A stretch of DNA of 64,000 bases from Dickeya undicola (GCF_000784735.1 NZ_JSYG01000032.1:62001-126000); one strand, 5' to 3'. Shown: positions 48,888 to 59,745, numbered from the stretch's first letter. The notes: generated by a model not told the origin, from the letters alone. Translations and numbers: made by a program.

Positions 48888-51320
48888 TCAGGCGTGATAG
48901 CGCCTAAACAATGCATTGCCGCGCAGCAACCGCAGCCCCAGCCAGCCGCCGTACAGCGACAGCAGCAACGCCGCCAATACAGGCAATCCGCCCCACAGCC
49001 ACATATTGGGCTGCCAGGGGAAATCGAACACTTTACGTTGCAGCAGCCATAACGCGGCTTCCGCACCCAGCGCCGCCGCCACACCGGCGGATAGCCCCAA
49101 TACTGCAAACTCCCACCACAGCGTGGCACGCAACAACCGTCGACCGGCACCCAACGTGCGATAGACGATCAGTTCCTGACGCCGCTGACGCATACCCACC
49201 TGAATCTGTGCCAGCAGCAACAATGCACCACAAAACAGCACCAACACCACCATCACCTCCAGCGCCAGACCGACCTGCTGCAACACGGTGCCGATCTGCT
49301 TCAGAATGGCACCGACGTCCAGCACCGTCAGCGTCGGGAATTGGCGGTTCAGTTGGGTGATCAGCGCATCGCCGCCTTCATAACGGAAACTGGTCAGCCA
49401 TGACTGAGGTTGGCTATCCAACGAGCCGGGTGGAAAAATGAAGAAGAAATTCGGCCGCAGACTTTCCCAGTCAACCTGCCGCAGGCTGCTGATCGTGGCC
49501 TGAAACGGCTGGGTATCACCGGTGAAGGTCAGCGTATCGCCTATCTTCACCCCAAGACGTTGTGCAACCCCTTGCTCGATCGACACCTCGCCCGCTTTCG
49601 GCGGCCACTGCCCCGCCACCAGCGGATTATGGCCCGGCAATTGGCTCAGCCAGGTCAGGTTCAGTTCCCGGTTGACGGTTTCCCCACCGGGGTCATCCTC
49701 ACGCACCAGATCGGTGGCGCGCAGCCCGTTGATTTCCGTCAGACGGGCACGAATGATCGGGTAGAACGTTTCCGGTTTCACCTGGTGTTGCGCCAGAAAA
49801 TCCGTTACCGGTTGCACCTGATCGGCACTGATATTCAGCACGAAGTAATTGGGGCTACCGGGCGGCAATTGCTGCTGCCAGCGATCCAGCAAGTCACCGC
49901 GCAACAGCAACAACAACGCCAGCAGCATGAAAGACAGCGAAAACGCCGCCAGTTGGCCCAACGTCACCCAGGGCTGGCGCAGCAGGCGATTAATGGCAAG
50001 GCGCAGCGACAACGTTTTCAACGTCAACCGGCGTAGCAATAACAGGCTACCCCAGCCAATGCCGCCCAGCAGCAGTGACAGCACCAGCATACCGCCCAGC
50101 AGCGACCACAACAGCGCGCCGCCGCCAGACAGCACCATCAGCAAACCTATTACCACCACGGCCACCACCGGCAGGTAATAGCGCAGCGGCCAGACATTCG
50201 CCACCACATCCTGGCGCAAAACCCGCAGCGGTTGGGTCGCCAGCAACTGCCGGTAAGGGCGAATCCCCACCAACAGCGAAATCAACACCAGTGTCCCCAA
50301 CGCCCAGCCCCACGGCCACAGCCCGGCGGCCGGTAATTCACCGGGTAGCACCGGTGAAAGCGCGCGTATCAGCAACGCCTCAAAGCCGATGCCCAGTAAA
50401 CTACCGCACAATGCCGACAACGCCAGCACCGATACCCACTGCCCGACGATCAAGCGGCGCAGCGCCTGCCGCCCGGCACCCAGCGTTTTAAGCACCGCCA
50501 CTAAATCGTAACGGCTACGACAGTAATGCCCCATCGACACCGCTACCGCCGCGACCGACAGCAGCAAGGTCAACAGCGCTGACAACAGCAGGAACTGCTG
50601 GGAGCGTTGCAGGGATTTACCCAGCGCGCTTTGCGAATCTTCCATGCCGTACCAGCGCTGATCCGGCTTCAACTGCGGTTTGATAATGTCGCTGAAACGG
50701 GCGATTTGCGACGGCGTACCAGCAAACATGTAGCGCCAGGTAATACGCCCGCCTGGCTGAATCGCACCGGTTTTTTCCACATCATCCAGATTCATCAATA
50801 CCCGTGGTGCCGTCTCGAACGGGTTAAAACCGGCATCCGGTTCCTGCACCAGTTCCCCAGCGATGGTCAATGTGGTATCCCCAACATCCAGCCGGTCGCC
50901 CACCTTCAACCCTAGCAAGGCCAGCAGACGCGGCGCGGCCAACACCGTACCCGGTGCTACCCGTAGCCCGGATGGCTGGGTTTTTAGCTCGCCATACAGC
51001 GGATACCGCTCGTCAGTGGCTTTAACCTGCGCCAGTTGCGCATTGTCACCTGCGTAGGTCATGGTCATGAACGACACTTGTCGACTCTGCGTCAGCCCCT
51101 GTTGCTGCGCCTGTTGCAGCCAGTTTTCATCTACTGGTCGGGACGCCCGCAGCACGCGGTCGCCTGCCAGGAAATCACGGCTCTGCTGGCTCAACCCTTT
51201 CTCCATGCGATCGCTGATGGAACCCAGCGCCAGCACGCAAGCTACCGATAGCGTCAACGCCAGCCAGACAATCAGCAACGACGGCGAGCGCCACTCCCGC
51301 CAAAACCAACGCCAGATCAT
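48888..51320 (-). CDS. ybbP: ABC-exporter-type permease YbbP (FtsX-like)
   Basis: Large MacB/FtsX-superfamily membrane protein, 810 residues from ATG 51320 (E. coli 804). There is one N-terminal helix (about 15-35), a large periplasmic domain (40-240), a block of helices (245-460), a second periplasmic domain and three terminal helices. MIWRWFWREWRSPSLLIVW is near-identical to E. coli. Partner of YbbA and linked with TesA in current work on extraction of hydrophobic compounds; the substrate is not settled. It overlaps the ybbA stop by four bases. Confidence 0.94.
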   Translation of the reverse strand: MIWRWFWREWRSPSLLIVWLALTLSVACVLALGSISDRMEKGLSQQSRDFLAGDRVLRASRPVDENWLQQAQQQGLTQSRQVSFMTMTYAGDNAQLAQVKATDERYPLYGELKTQPSGLRVAPGTVLAAPRLLALLGLKVGDRLDVGDTTLTIAGELVQEPDAGFNPFETAPRVLMNLDDVEKTGAIQPGGRITWRYMFAGTPSQIARFSDIIKPQLKPDQRWYGMEDSQSALGKSLQRSQQFLLLSALLTLLLSVAAVAVSMGHYCRSRYDLVAVLKTLGAGRQALRRLIVGQWVSVLALSALCGSLLGIGFEALLIRALSPVLPGELPAAGLWPWGWALGTLVLISLLVGIRPYRQLLATQPLRVLRQDVVANVWPLRYYLPVVAVVVIGLLMVLSGGGALLWSLLGGMLVLSLLLGGIGWGSLLLLRRLTLKTLSLRLAINRLLRQPWVTLGQLAAFSLSFMLLALLLLLRGDLLDRWQQQLPPGSPNYFVLNISADQVQPVTDFLAQHQVKPETFYPIIRARLTEINGLRATDLVREDDPGGETVNRELNLTWLSQLPGHNPLVAGQWPPKAGEVSIEQGVAQRLGVKIGDTLTFTGDTQPFQATISSLRQVDWESLRPNFFFIFPPGSLDSQPQSWLTSFRYEGGDALITQLNRQFPTLTVLDVGAILKQIGTVLQQVGLALEVMVVLVLFCGALLLLAQIQVGMRQRRQELIVYRTLGAGRRLLRATLWWEFAVLGLSAGVAAALGAEAALWLLQRKVFDFPWQPNMWLWGGLPVLAALLLSLYGGWLGLRLLRGNALFRRYHA

Positions 51321-52003
51321 GCGTCCTCCCACAATTTTCCGTCACGCAGCCGCAGGCAACGCTCACAGCGCGCCGCCAGTTGCTCGTCATGCGTCACCAG
51401 AATCAGGGTAGTGGCGAAGTCTCGGTTAAGGGAAAACAGCAGGTTGGCGATACGCTCGCCGGTCTGGCGGTCCAGATTGCCGGTTGGCTCATCGGCGAAC
51501 AGTACCCGCGGCCTGCCGCTAAATGCGCGCGCCAGCGCCACACGCTGCTGCTCGCCGCCGGAAAGCTGCGCAGGCAAATGCTGCAATCGCGCCCCCAGAC
51601 CAAGCTGCTGCAACAGTTGCTCTGCCTGCTGACGGCTGTGACGGTCGCTTTCCCCCCGCAGCAACGCTGGTAACTGTACGTTTTCCAGCGCGGTCAACGT
51701 CGGCACCAGCATAAAAGACTGGAACACGAATCCCACGTCTTGCGCCCGCAGCGCCGCCCGCCCTTCTTCATCCAGCCGATCCAGCCGCTGCCCAAGCAGC
51801 GACACCTGTCCGCTGCTGCCGTCATCCAACCCGGCCAGAATTCCCAGCAAGGTGGATTTTCCCGAACCGGATTCGCCCACCAGCGCAATGGTCTGAGCAG
51901 GTTTGACAACCAGCTCAACTCCGGTGAGGATGGAGAGCTGGTGTTCACCCTGACCAACGTGCTTACTAAGATGATGAACTTCAAGAATGTTTTCCGCTGG
52001 CAT
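51317..52003 (-). CDS. ybbA: ABC transporter ATPase YbbA
   Basis: LolD/MacB-type ATPase, 228 residues, the E. coli length. Walker A GESGSGKST is near 43-51, signature LSGGEQQR near 145-152 and Walker B VLFADEPTGNLD. It powers YbbP, whose start overlaps its stop. Its first 33 bases overlap the start of tesA on the opposite strand, so the two divergent promoters must lie inside each other's coding sequence. Confidence 0.95.
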   Translation of the reverse strand: MPAENILEVHHLSKHVGQGEHQLSILTGVELVVKPAQTIALVGESGSGKSTLLGILAGLDDGSSGQVSLLGQRLDRLDEEGRAALRAQDVGFVFQSFMLVPTLTALENVQLPALLRGESDRHSRQQAEQLLQQLGLGARLQHLPAQLSGGEQQRVALARAFSGRPRVLFADEPTGNLDRQTGERIANLLFSLNRDFATTLILVTHDEQLAARCERCLRLRDGKLWEDA

Positions 52004-52612
52004 ATCGTTGTCCTTCTATTTTGGGGCCTGTTCAGTCTACGCGCCTTCGCGGCGGATACGTTGCTGGTGCTGGGCGATAGCCTGAGCGCTGGCTACCGTA
52101 TGGCGGCCAATCAGGCCTGGCCCTCGTTGCTTGATGCCACCTGGCAGTCTCGCTCCCCTACGCCCAAAGTCCGGGTGGTGAACGCCAGTATCAGCGGCGA
52201 CACAGCAACGCAGGGGCTATCCCGTCTCCCCACCTTGTTGCAACAGCACCAACCGCGTTGGGTGTTGATCGAGATGGGTGGCAATGACGGCTTGCGTGGT
52301 TTTCCCCCACAGAATATTGAGCGGGATCTCGCTAGCATCATTACCCAGGTTAAGGCGGCTAACGCCCAGCCACTGCTGATGCAAATCCGCTTGCCAGCCA
52401 ACTACGGGCGGCGTTATACCGAATCGTTTAGCGCCGTTTATCCACGCCTCGCCAAAACGTTTGATATTCCGCTACTGCCGTTTTTCATGGAGCAGGTTTA
52501 TCTCAAACCGGAATGGATGCAGGATGATGGTATCCATCCCAACCGCGATGCCCAGCCGTTTATCGCCGAATGGATGGCAAAACAGCTCGGCCCCGTTATT
52601 AATCAACACTGA
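51971..52612 (+). CDS. tesA: Multifunctional thioesterase/lysophospholipase TesA
   Basis: Periplasmic SGNH hydrolase cleaving acyl-CoA, lysophospholipids and some esters. ATG 51971 gives 213 residues beginning MMNFKNVFRWH as in E. coli, with a signal peptide cleaved after FAA (about 27). The catalytic serine is in GDSLSAGY, with GGND and DGIHPN supplying the other SGNH residues. The open frame runs further upstream inside ybbA and is not real. Confidence 0.95.
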   Translation: MMNFKNVFRWHIVVLLFWGLFSLRAFAADTLLVLGDSLSAGYRMAANQAWPSLLDATWQSRSPTPKVRVVNASISGDTATQGLSRLPTLLQQHQPRWVLIEMGGNDGLRGFPPQNIERDLASIITQVKAANAQPLLMQIRLPANYGRRYTESFSAVYPRLAKTFDIPLLPFFMEQVYLKPEWMQDDGIHPNRDAQPFIAEWMAKQLGPVINQH

Positions 52613-52675
52613 GTCGTCAAAGGCTAACAGTTAACCACGACTCTTGATATTTAAGCGTTTTCGTTAGGTAAAGTT

Positions 52676-53452
52676 ATGCAAAAAGCGGTTTTGATTACTG
52701 GTTGCTCCAGCGGTATTGGCCTGATTGCCGCCCAATGTTTGCAACAACGCGGCTATCGCGTACTGGCGGCCTGCCGCCGTCATCAGGATGTGGCGCGCAT
52801 GAACTCGCTGGGCTTTGAGGGGATCGACCTGGATCTCGACAGCAGTGCCAGCGTCAGGCAGGCCGCCGACGTCGTCATTACGTTGACCGGCAACCGACTC
52901 TACGGCCTGTTCAACAACGCCGGTTATGGGCTGTACGGGCCGCTCAACACCATTTCCCGTCAGCAATTGGAACAGCAGTTTTCCAGCAACCTGTTTGGCA
53001 CACATCAATTGACCCAGCTGTTGCTGCCCGCCATGTTGCCTCACGGTGAAGGGCGAATTATCCAGACCAGTTCGGTGATGGGGCTGATTTCCACGCCAGG
53101 GCGAGGTGCTTACGCCGCCAGCAAATACGCACTGGAAGCCTGGTCCGACGCGTTGCGCATGGAACTGCACGGCAGCGGTTTGTCTGTATCGTTGATCGAA
53201 CCTGGCCCTATCAGCACCAACTTCACCCACAATGTGGATCAGGCGCAGCAGGATCGACCGGTCACCAATCCCGGCATTGCCAGCCGCTTTACCCTGCCGC
53301 CGGAAGCGGTGCTGCCAAAACTGATTCACGCGCTGGAAAGCCCGCGCCCGAAACTGCGCTACCCGGTGACACTGCTCGCCCACGGTATCACCGTACTGCG
53401 CCGTCTGTTGCCGGGCTGCGCGCTTGATCACCTGTTGCGGACAAAATCCTGA
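52676..53452 (+). CDS. ybbO: Short-chain dehydrogenase YbbO
   Basis: Classical SDR oxidoreductase, 258 residues. The cofactor motif TGCSSGIG is at 8-15, NNAG at 80-83, the catalytic serine near 132 and YAASK with Tyr146 and Lys150. E. coli YbbO reduces long-chain aldehydes with NADPH in vitro. It lies between tesA and cnoX, 63 bases from each, the conserved enterobacterial order. Confidence 0.93.
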   Translation: MQKAVLITGCSSGIGLIAAQCLQQRGYRVLAACRRHQDVARMNSLGFEGIDLDLDSSASVRQAADVVITLTGNRLYGLFNNAGYGLYGPLNTISRQQLEQQFSSNLFGTHQLTQLLLPAMLPHGEGRIIQTSSVMGLISTPGRGAYAASKYALEAWSDALRMELHGSGLSVSLIEPGPISTNFTHNVDQAQQDRPVTNPGIASRFTLPPEAVLPKLIHALESPRPKLRYPVTLLAHGITVLRRLLPGCALDHLLRTKS

Positions 53453-53514
53453 TTCGGGGTTGAAGTGGTGGACATCGCCCCCATTAATGGCTGAAACGGC
53501 TAAGAGAGAATGAC

Positions 53515-54375
53515 ATGTTAGAACAACACGCCAACGTGATTGATATCAACGAGAGCAACCTGCATCAGGTGCTGGAACAGTCCATGAGCGCCCCGGTGCT
53601 GTTCTATTTCTGGTCCGAACGCAGCGCCCATTGTCAGCAACTGGAACCAGTGCTGGACAAACTGGCAGCAGAATACGCCGGTCAGTTTATTCTGGCTAAA
53701 GTGGATTGCGACACCGAGCAGCGCGTGGCAGCCCAGTTCGGCCTGCGCGCCATTCCGACCGTCTATCTGTTCAAAGACGGCCAGCCAGTGGATGGTTTTC
53801 AGGGACCGCAGCCGGAAGAGGTAATCCGCGACCTGCTGCAGCGAGTGCTGCCGAAAGCCGAAGACCTGAAGCTGGCACAGGCTCAGCAACTGATTGAGGA
53901 AAACCAGTTAAAAGAAGCCGCCGTGCTGCTGAAAGATGCCTGGCAACTGGACGCCAAACGCAGCGATATCGCACTGTTACTGGCGGAAGTGCAAATTCAG
54001 CTCAACCGCTCCGATGACGCGCAAGCGGTACTGGACACCATTCCGCTGCAAGATCAGGACACCCGTTACCACGGGCTGGTGGCGCAAATCGAGCTGATGA
54101 AACAGGCAGCAGATACGCCGGAAATTCAGCAACTGCAACAGCAACTGGCGGCCTCGCCGGATAATCAGGAGCTGGCAGTACAGCTCAGCCTGCAACTGCA
54201 TCAGGTCGGGCGCAACGAAGAAGCGCTGGAACTGCTGATGGGAATGCTGAAAAAAGATCTGACAGCGGCGAACGGCAACGCCCGTAAGACACTGATGGAT
54301 ATCCTGGCCGCACTCGGCACCGGCGACGCACTGGCTGCCCGCTATCGCCGTCAGTTGTATTCACTGCTGTACTGA
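53515..54375 (+). CDS. cnoX: Chaperedoxin CnoX (YbbN)
   Basis: Thioredoxin-fold plus TPR protein that holds stress-damaged proteins and delivers them to GroEL. It has 286 residues (E. coli 284). The thioredoxin domain spans about 1-110, with the degenerate active site SAHC (Ser37 to Cys40) in place of CxxC, the same degeneracy as E. coli (SQHC), so reductase activity is not expected. TPR helices occupy about 120-280. A GC-rich hairpin (CGGGGGC with GCCCCCG, 54391-54408) follows. Confidence 0.94.
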   Translation: MLEQHANVIDINESNLHQVLEQSMSAPVLFYFWSERSAHCQQLEPVLDKLAAEYAGQFILAKVDCDTEQRVAAQFGLRAIPTVYLFKDGQPVDGFQGPQPEEVIRDLLQRVLPKAEDLKLAQAQQLIEENQLKEAAVLLKDAWQLDAKRSDIALLLAEVQIQLNRSDDAQAVLDTIPLQDQDTRYHGLVAQIELMKQAADTPEIQQLQQQLAASPDNQELAVQLSLQLHQVGRNEEALELLMGMLKKDLTAANGNARKTLMDILAALGTGDALAARYRRQLYSLLY

Positions 54376-54432
54376 TCCCGACCATAACGACGGGGGCCGT
54401 TGCCCCCGCGTTCTCCGCCAGCCAACTGTGGC

Positions 54433-55626
54433 TTACAACGTCTCCAGCACACTTATCCAGCCATGACCGCCATACACCGGCCAGCCATTGAGCCAGCGGC
54501 GCAGCATGTTCATCGCCAGCATCGCCACCACATCCTGATGGGTTTTACGGCTGTAGCGCCGCGCATTTATCTGAATCGTCTGGGCGAACGTTCCTTCGGG
54601 GGTATGCAACGCCAGCCTCAGCACGCCATCATCAGAACGGCCAACGTACAACGCCAGTTCCGTTTGCTGACGCTGCGCCAACGTTCGGGTCGCCTTGGCG
54701 ACAGCCGTCAGCGTCAACGCCTCGCCTTCCACCCGCAATTCACCACCGGATAACGGCACATCCGCCTCACGCAGTTGCCAGTTGAGCAGACCAGCGGTGA
54801 AGTCCTCACCCACCGTCAGACGTAACCCGCGTTCAGCAAGACGGCGCGCCAGTTGTAGCGGTAACCCGTCGGTGCCTTCGAAAATCGCATTTTCACCGGC
54901 AACGTCGCGCACCGTTTGCCATACAGCTTCCATCTCTGCACGCCGTGTGGCCGGACCGGTCAGCTTCAGTTCGATAATCGGCATGGAGGAGCGATACCCC
55001 AGCATCACATCCGGCGGCAGCAGCAGGCTGTCGAGCTGACTGGCAAGATCGCTTTCAGAACGGCCAAACGTGGTCAACCGCAGGCACAGCGGCGGTTCGC
55101 CAACAGCAAAACGCTGACGCAGGCGCGGCAGAATCTGCTGCTCCACCATCACTTTGAATTCAGAAGGGACGCCGGGGGTGAAAAACATCAGGCACTTGTT
55201 CAGTTGCATCGCAAAACCACAGGCGGTGCCGACCGGGTTATCCACCAATTCAGCGCTGGCAGGTAATTGGGCTTGTTTGCGGTTGCTATCGGCCATGACC
55301 CGGCCACGTTCGACGAAGAAAGCTTCCATGCGGGTGAGCCATTCAGCATGTTCGACCAACGTTTCCCCGGCTGCGGTGGCCGCTGCCAGCGAGCTAAGAT
55401 CATCACTGGTTGGCCCCAGCCCACCATTGACGATCAGCACATCGGCTATCTGACTACGTTCGGTCAATGCCGCCACCAGCTCTTCCAGCTTATCACCCAC
55501 CGTCATGCGGCTGGTCATCGGCACGCCCTGTGAAAACAGATAATCTGCCAGCCAGGCGGCGTTGGTATCCACGATTTGGCCGTGCAGCACTTCATCGCCG
55601 GTACATAACATCTCAACCCTAAGCAT
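54433..55626 (-). CDS. yfaY: CinA-family protein YfaY
   Basis: 397 residues (E. coli YfaY 400). The N-terminal molybdopterin-binding-like (COG1058) domain, about 1-170, starts MLRVEMLCTGDEVLHGQIVDTNAAWLAD-like and includes NGGLGPTSDDLS; the C-terminal domain (about 245-397) is a degenerate PncC/CinA NMN-deamidase fold. Pyrophosphatase or deamidase activity is uncertain because the C-terminal catalytic signature is weak. It lies downstream of yfaZ but behind a terminator. Confidence 0.92.
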   Translation of the reverse strand: MLRVEMLCTGDEVLHGQIVDTNAAWLADYLFSQGVPMTSRMTVGDKLEELVAALTERSQIADVLIVNGGLGPTSDDLSSLAAATAAGETLVEHAEWLTRMEAFFVERGRVMADSNRKQAQLPASAELVDNPVGTACGFAMQLNKCLMFFTPGVPSEFKVMVEQQILPRLRQRFAVGEPPLCLRLTTFGRSESDLASQLDSLLLPPDVMLGYRSSMPIIELKLTGPATRRAEMEAVWQTVRDVAGENAIFEGTDGLPLQLARRLAERGLRLTVGEDFTAGLLNWQLREADVPLSGGELRVEGEALTLTAVAKATRTLAQRQQTELALYVGRSDDGVLRLALHTPEGTFAQTIQINARRYSRKTHQDVVAMLAMNMLRRWLNGWPVYGGHGWISVLETL

Positions 55627-55736
55627 CCGCGTTACTCCTTATGATGGTTTCAAACCACTGATAATGGTTTCACTCCACTTTAGAAACTCGACGCCATAAA
55701 CACAATGACGCTCTCCGTCCGCTAAAAACGATCTGT

Positions 55737-55776
55737 AAAAAAACAAAAGGCGTGATAAACACGCCTTTTGTTTTTG
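55737..55776. terminator. Terminator between yfaZ and yfaY
   Basis: AAACAAAAGGCGTG, loop ATAAA, CACGCCTTTTGTTT: a fourteen-base perfect stem with A and T runs on both sides. It mainly serves yfaZ on the minus strand. Confidence 0.93.
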
Positions 55777-55798
55777 TCTGCCAACCGATGTCGGGGAA

Positions 55799-56344
55799 TC
55801 AGAAATTCAGTCCCACGCCAACATAAGCGGTATCCGCTACGCGGTTGTCGTTGCCCTCTTCGCCGGACGCCATGTTGATGTAGCGGTAGCCAACATCCAG
55901 TGACAACGGACGGAACGGCTGCCAGCGCACACCACCGCGGGCTTCCACATAGTGGTCAACATGGCTGGAGAACGCATCTGGAGAGTAATAACCTTCGCCG
56001 TACAGGGAAATGGAACGGGTTACCGGCACTTGCAAACCGCCACCCAACGCAACGCCATAGCCATCTTTGAAACGGTTCTGGTTCAGGTAAAGCCCTTTGG
56101 CACCCACTTTAAGCGACGCGTTGCTCAGCGCAAAGGTGTAATCCAGACCGGCGCTGTAGACGTCATTGCTGTGTTTGTCATTATGGTCCCAGCCTGCATT
56201 GCCAGACAGTCCAGGTACGCCCAAACCGAAACCAGCACCGACACCGGTATAGTTTCGACCCGCTTCCCCGGAAATACTGACGGCATGAGCAGAAACCGTC
56301 GCCAGCAGCAAACTTCCCGCACAAGCAATAACCCACTTTTTCAT
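55799..56344 (-). CDS. yfaZ: Outer-membrane YfaZ family protein
   Basis: 181 residues from ATG 56344 (E. coli 180). The signal peptide is cleaved after AHA (about 20), followed by alternating hydrophobic beta-strand segments and a C-terminal GVGLNF typical of small outer-membrane barrels. Function is unknown. Its neighbour yfaY is conserved. A longer frame to 56437 has no family support. Confidence 0.92.
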   Translation of the reverse strand: MKKWVIACAGSLLLATVSAHAVSISGEAGRNYTGVGAGFGLGVPGLSGNAGWDHNDKHSNDVYSAGLDYTFALSNASLKVGAKGLYLNQNRFKDGYGVALGGGLQVPVTRSISLYGEGYYSPDAFSSHVDHYVEARGGVRWQPFRPLSLDVGYRYINMASGEEGNDNRVADTAYVGVGLNF

Positions 56345-56543
56345 TTCTATAATCCTTAAAGACAAATAAGTTAAACGCGCGCACAACACCGCAATGTTAA
56401 CACGCATTTTACCTAAACTTTTATCAGCCAAAAGCATAAATAACCGACGAATGATACTGTCGCAACAAAAAACAGGGCATTTTGCTCTTCCCAGCCGAAT
56501 GCGACGATGACCGATTGCCTCACCATGCTCACACAGCGTTCCG

Positions 56544-57932
56544 TCACGCCAATCCGCGAGATTGCTGCTCCACCCACGCTTTCACCTGTCGGCGAGACAC
56601 CTTTATCCCACCGTTTTTCAATGCTGCCGGTAGCAGGTAACACGCCACCGGACGCTGAAATCCAGCCAGTCGGGATTGCCACCATGTCACTAACTGAGAC
56701 AACGGCAAGGCATTTTCCACTTCGACAACCGCCACCGGACGCTGCCCGAATTCCTGATCATCCACCGGCACCACACAGGCGTAGGTCACATCCGGATGCT
56801 GCAACAGAACCGCTTCCACATCTTCCGGCTGAATCCCCTCACCGCCGCTGAAGAACTGATTATCCAGCCGCCCCAGAATTCGCCATTCATGTCCATCCCA
56901 CTGGCCGCGATCGCGGGTATGAAACCAACCTTGCTCGTCAGTGAGCGGGCTAAGCCCACCCTCACGCCAATATCCTGCCGCCAGGCTGCTGCCGCGCAGC
57001 AGAATTTCTTCACCTTCCAGGCGTATCTCACGCCCTGCTAATGGCAACCCAACGCCATCGCTGGCATTCGCGCGCTTAGCACATACTGTAGACGCCAGCT
57101 CTGTCAGCCCATACCCACACCAGCAACGGATGCCCCGCGCCTCCGCCTGTTGCGTCAATTCCGCCGGAATCATCGCACCGCCCAGCAACACCGCCCGCAG
57201 GCTGATCGGCGAGCGGTTCTGCGACAAAAGACGCCAGAGCTGGGTAGGAACCAAAGAGGCGTGAGTACACACTCGCAAGGCAACATCCAACGGCTGGTCC
57301 GGTTTGACCACCAGCGACGCCCCGGCGGCCAACCAGCGCCAGACAATCCCTTGCCCGGATACATGGAACAGCGGTAGCGACAGCAACCAGCGATCGCCCG
57401 CGCTGAACGCCATCAGCGCCAGTACACCATCAGCACTAGCCAGATGGGCTTCACAAGTGTGTACCGCCGCTTTCGGCATACCGCTGGAGCCCGATGTCAG
57501 CGTCATGGTTGCCAGTCGTTGCGCCTGCCACGGCAGCACAGGAAACGCGTCATCTTGCGATGACGCCGACAGGTTCAGAGGGGTGATATCTTGCGGCCAC
57601 GCATATTCCTCTACACTCAACCCATACTCAATATTCAGCGCAGGTAACAACGCATCCAGCAACGTATCGGGTAGTTGAGGATTTAATGGCAGCAGGCGCG
57701 CCCCACATTGCAACAGCGCCAGATAACAGAACAACATATCGGTACTGTTTTTACCGCGCAGCACCACCCCCATGCCTGGCTGCACCCCCTGACGAACAAA
57801 GTTGGACGCCAGTTTATTCAGATGGCCCGACAGTTGCTGCCAGCTCCAAACCCCATCGTCGTCTATCAGCGCTGGTGCCATTGGTTGAGAGGCAGCCCAA
57901 CTTCGCCAGGGCCAGTCGGTCAGGCTTGCCAT
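56544..57932 (-). CDS. menE: O-succinylbenzoate-CoA ligase MenE
   Basis: Adenylate-forming enzyme converting o-succinylbenzoate to its CoA thioester in menaquinone synthesis. It has 462 residues (E. coli 451). The AMP-binding P-loop [12 protein letters not shown] lies near 142-153, with [10 protein letters not shown] near 270 and the C-terminal GGIKVSRR lysine motif near 446. It overlaps the menC stop by 13 bases and is the last gene of the men cluster. No strong terminator was seen behind it. Confidence 0.95.
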   Translation of the reverse strand: MASLTDWPWRSWAASQPMAPALIDDDGVWSWQQLSGHLNKLASNFVRQGVQPGMGVVLRGKNSTDMLFCYLALLQCGARLLPLNPQLPDTLLDALLPALNIEYGLSVEEYAWPQDITPLNLSASSQDDAFPVLPWQAQRLATMTLTSGSSGMPKAAVHTCEAHLASADGVLALMAFSAGDRWLLSLPLFHVSGQGIVWRWLAAGASLVVKPDQPLDVALRVCTHASLVPTQLWRLLSQNRSPISLRAVLLGGAMIPAELTQQAEARGIRCWCGYGLTELASTVCAKRANASDGVGLPLAGREIRLEGEEILLRGSSLAAGYWREGGLSPLTDEQGWFHTRDRGQWDGHEWRILGRLDNQFFSGGEGIQPEDVEAVLLQHPDVTYACVVPVDDQEFGQRPVAVVEVENALPLSQLVTWWQSRLAGFQRPVACYLLPAALKNGGIKVSRRQVKAWVEQQSRGLA

Positions 57933-58888
57933 ATCGGCTCCAGACGGTCCGCCGCGATCAGCGGCAACGCGCTGTCAGGCCAGGAGCGAACCACCTGCGC
58001 CTGCATCAGGTCCAGCGTATCCAGCCCCGGCAGCACACCTGGCGTCAGCCAGCGCGCCAGCCTTGCCAGTTGCGTCAGCCCCAGACTGGACTCAATGCTG
58101 GAACTGAGCACCGCCGTCAAGCCAGCCTGATGCGCCTGTTCCGCCAACTGGCGACAGCGGTTCAGGCTGCCGGTCAGCGAAGGCTTGATAATAATGGCGG
58201 CTACACCCGGCTCTGCTTCAACCCGGAAGCCAGGCTCGCGCACGCTTTCGTCCCAGGCGATGGCAATACCGGTAGCGCGAGCGAAATCACGCGATTCGTC
58301 GCGGGTTTTGCAGGGTTCTTCCAGAAAAGCAATGCGGGAGCGATAGGCTGGCGTCACATAGCGGGCAAACCCATCGGCTTTAGCCCGCGTCCAGCTGCGG
58401 TTGGCGTCCAGCCGCAGCCGCAAATCGGGCAGCGCGTCCAGCAACAGGTTGACAACCATGCCGTCGCGCACCGCTTCATACAGCCCGACCTTCACCTTCG
58501 CCACCTGTTCAGGCAGGCTTTGCAGCATGGCGAACAATTCATCCGGATCGCCATTACACAGCGGTGCCTTCCGGTAGTCCGCTTCCTCCGGCAACTGACC
58601 AGACAATTCGGCCAGCGCGCAGCTAACACCGAAATCGACCGAGGGCAGGCCGATCTCGTCCGGCTCCCGCCCTGACAACCAGACTTGCAGCTGCGTCTGT
58701 ACCGCGCTGGATGCCTCTTCCAACGTCTCCACACTGAATTGCGGCAGCGGCGCGACTTCCCCCCAGCCTTCCTGCTTACCGTCACGCAGGCGAATAAGCA
58801 GCCCATCACGGGTTTTCAGGCGCTGATTGCGCAGCACGACGCCAGCATCCATCGGCACGCTATAACGATAGAGGATAGCCTGACGCAT
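57920..58888 (-). CDS. menC: o-Succinylbenzoate synthase MenC
   Basis: Enolase-superfamily dehydratase, 322 residues (E. coli 320). The lysine acid/base is in KVKVGLYEA (about 132), the metal ligands lie in DANRSW (about 161) and EEPC (about 190), and the second lysine is in IIIKPSL near 235. Its ATG overlaps the menB TGA (TGATG), and its end overlaps menE, indicating coupled translation. Confidence 0.96.
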   Translation of the reverse strand: MRQAILYRYSVPMDAGVVLRNQRLKTRDGLLIRLRDGKQEGWGEVAPLPQFSVETLEEASSAVQTQLQVWLSGREPDEIGLPSVDFGVSCALAELSGQLPEEADYRKAPLCNGDPDELFAMLQSLPEQVAKVKVGLYEAVRDGMVVNLLLDALPDLRLRLDANRSWTRAKADGFARYVTPAYRSRIAFLEEPCKTRDESRDFARATGIAIAWDESVREPGFRVEAEPGVAAIIIKPSLTGSLNRCRQLAEQAHQAGLTAVLSSSIESSLGLTQLARLARWLTPGVLPGLDTLDLMQAQVVRSWPDSALPLIAADRLEPIWQA

Positions 58889-59745
58889 CAGGGGTTCCGC
58901 TTGAATTTGCTGAAGTCAGGCTGGCGTTTTTCGTTGAAGGCATTACGGCCTTCCTGCCCTTCTTCCGTCATGTAGAACAGCATGGTGGCGTTGCCAGCCA
59001 GCTCCTGCAATCCAGACTGACCGTCGCAGTCGGCATTCAGCGCAGCTTTCAGGCAGCGCAGCGCCATCGGGCTGTTTTGCAGCATTTCACGGCACCAGCG
59101 CACGGTTTCGCGTTCCAGCTCCGCCAACGGCACTACGGTGTTGACCAATCCCATATCCAATGCCTGCTGAGCGTCATACTGACGGCACAGGAACCAAATT
59201 TCGCGCGCCTTTTTCTGACCAACGATGCGTGCCATATACGAGGCACCCCAGCCGCCGTCAAACGAGCCAACACGCGGCCCAGTCTGGCCGAAAATGGCGT
59301 TTTCTGCCGCAATAGTCAGGTCGCACATCATGTGCAGTACATGGCCGCCACCAATGGAATACCCAGCCACCATCGCCACCACCGGTTTCGGGCAGGTACG
59401 GATTTGACGCTGGAAATCCAGCACGTTGAGATGATGAACGCCGCTGTCGTCTTGGTAACCGCCGTAATCGCCACGGACTTTCTGGTCACCACCAGAACAG
59501 AATGCTTTCTCACCGGCACCGGTCAGAATGATCACGCCGATACCATCATCATGACGGGCGTTGTCCAGCGCCTGAATCATCTCTTTTACCGTTTGCGGGC
59601 GGAACGCGTTGCGCACCTGCGGACGATTGATGGTGATTTTGGCAATGCCATCGGTCGACTTGTGATAAAGGATATCGACAAAATCCCCGCTGCAATCGTG
59701 CCATGCTACCGGTGCGTAAAGCAGTTCTTCACTGGGATAAAGCAT
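58888..59745 (-). CDS. menB: 1,4-Dihydroxy-2-naphthoyl-CoA synthase MenB
   Basis: Crotonase-fold enzyme closing the naphthoquinone ring. ATG 59745 gives 285 residues, the E. coli length. The oxyanion-hole segments [17 protein letters not shown] and [17 protein letters not shown] and the NPMAL-type SPMALRCLK are present. The longer upstream frame runs into menH and is not protein. Its start overlaps the end of menH by 17 bases. Confidence 0.98.
   Translation of the reverse strand: MLYPSEELLYAPVAWHDCSGDFVDILYHKSTDGIAKITINRPQVRNAFRPQTVKEMIQALDNARHDDGIGVIILTGAGEKAFCSGGDQKVRGDYGGYQDDSGVHHLNVLDFQRQIRTCPKPVVAMVAGYSIGGGHVLHMMCDLTIAAENAIFGQTGPRVGSFDGGWGASYMARIVGQKKAREIWFLCRQYDAQQALDMGLVNTVVPLAELERETVRWCREMLQNSPMALRCLKAALNADCDGQSGLQELAGNATMLFYMTEEGQEGRNAFNEKRQPDFSKFKRNP

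Noticed and set aside
49410-50036. 208-codon plus-strand frame inside ybbP
   Set aside because: Antisense to a full-length, family-matching ybbP; Gln/Arg-rich shadow composition, no ribosome site.
57686-58675. 329-codon open frame on the plus strand across menE and menC
   Set aside because: It is antisense to two genes with complete catalytic motifs and correct lengths. Its translation is rich in Arg, Gln, Pro and His, typical of an antisense shadow in GC-rich DNA.
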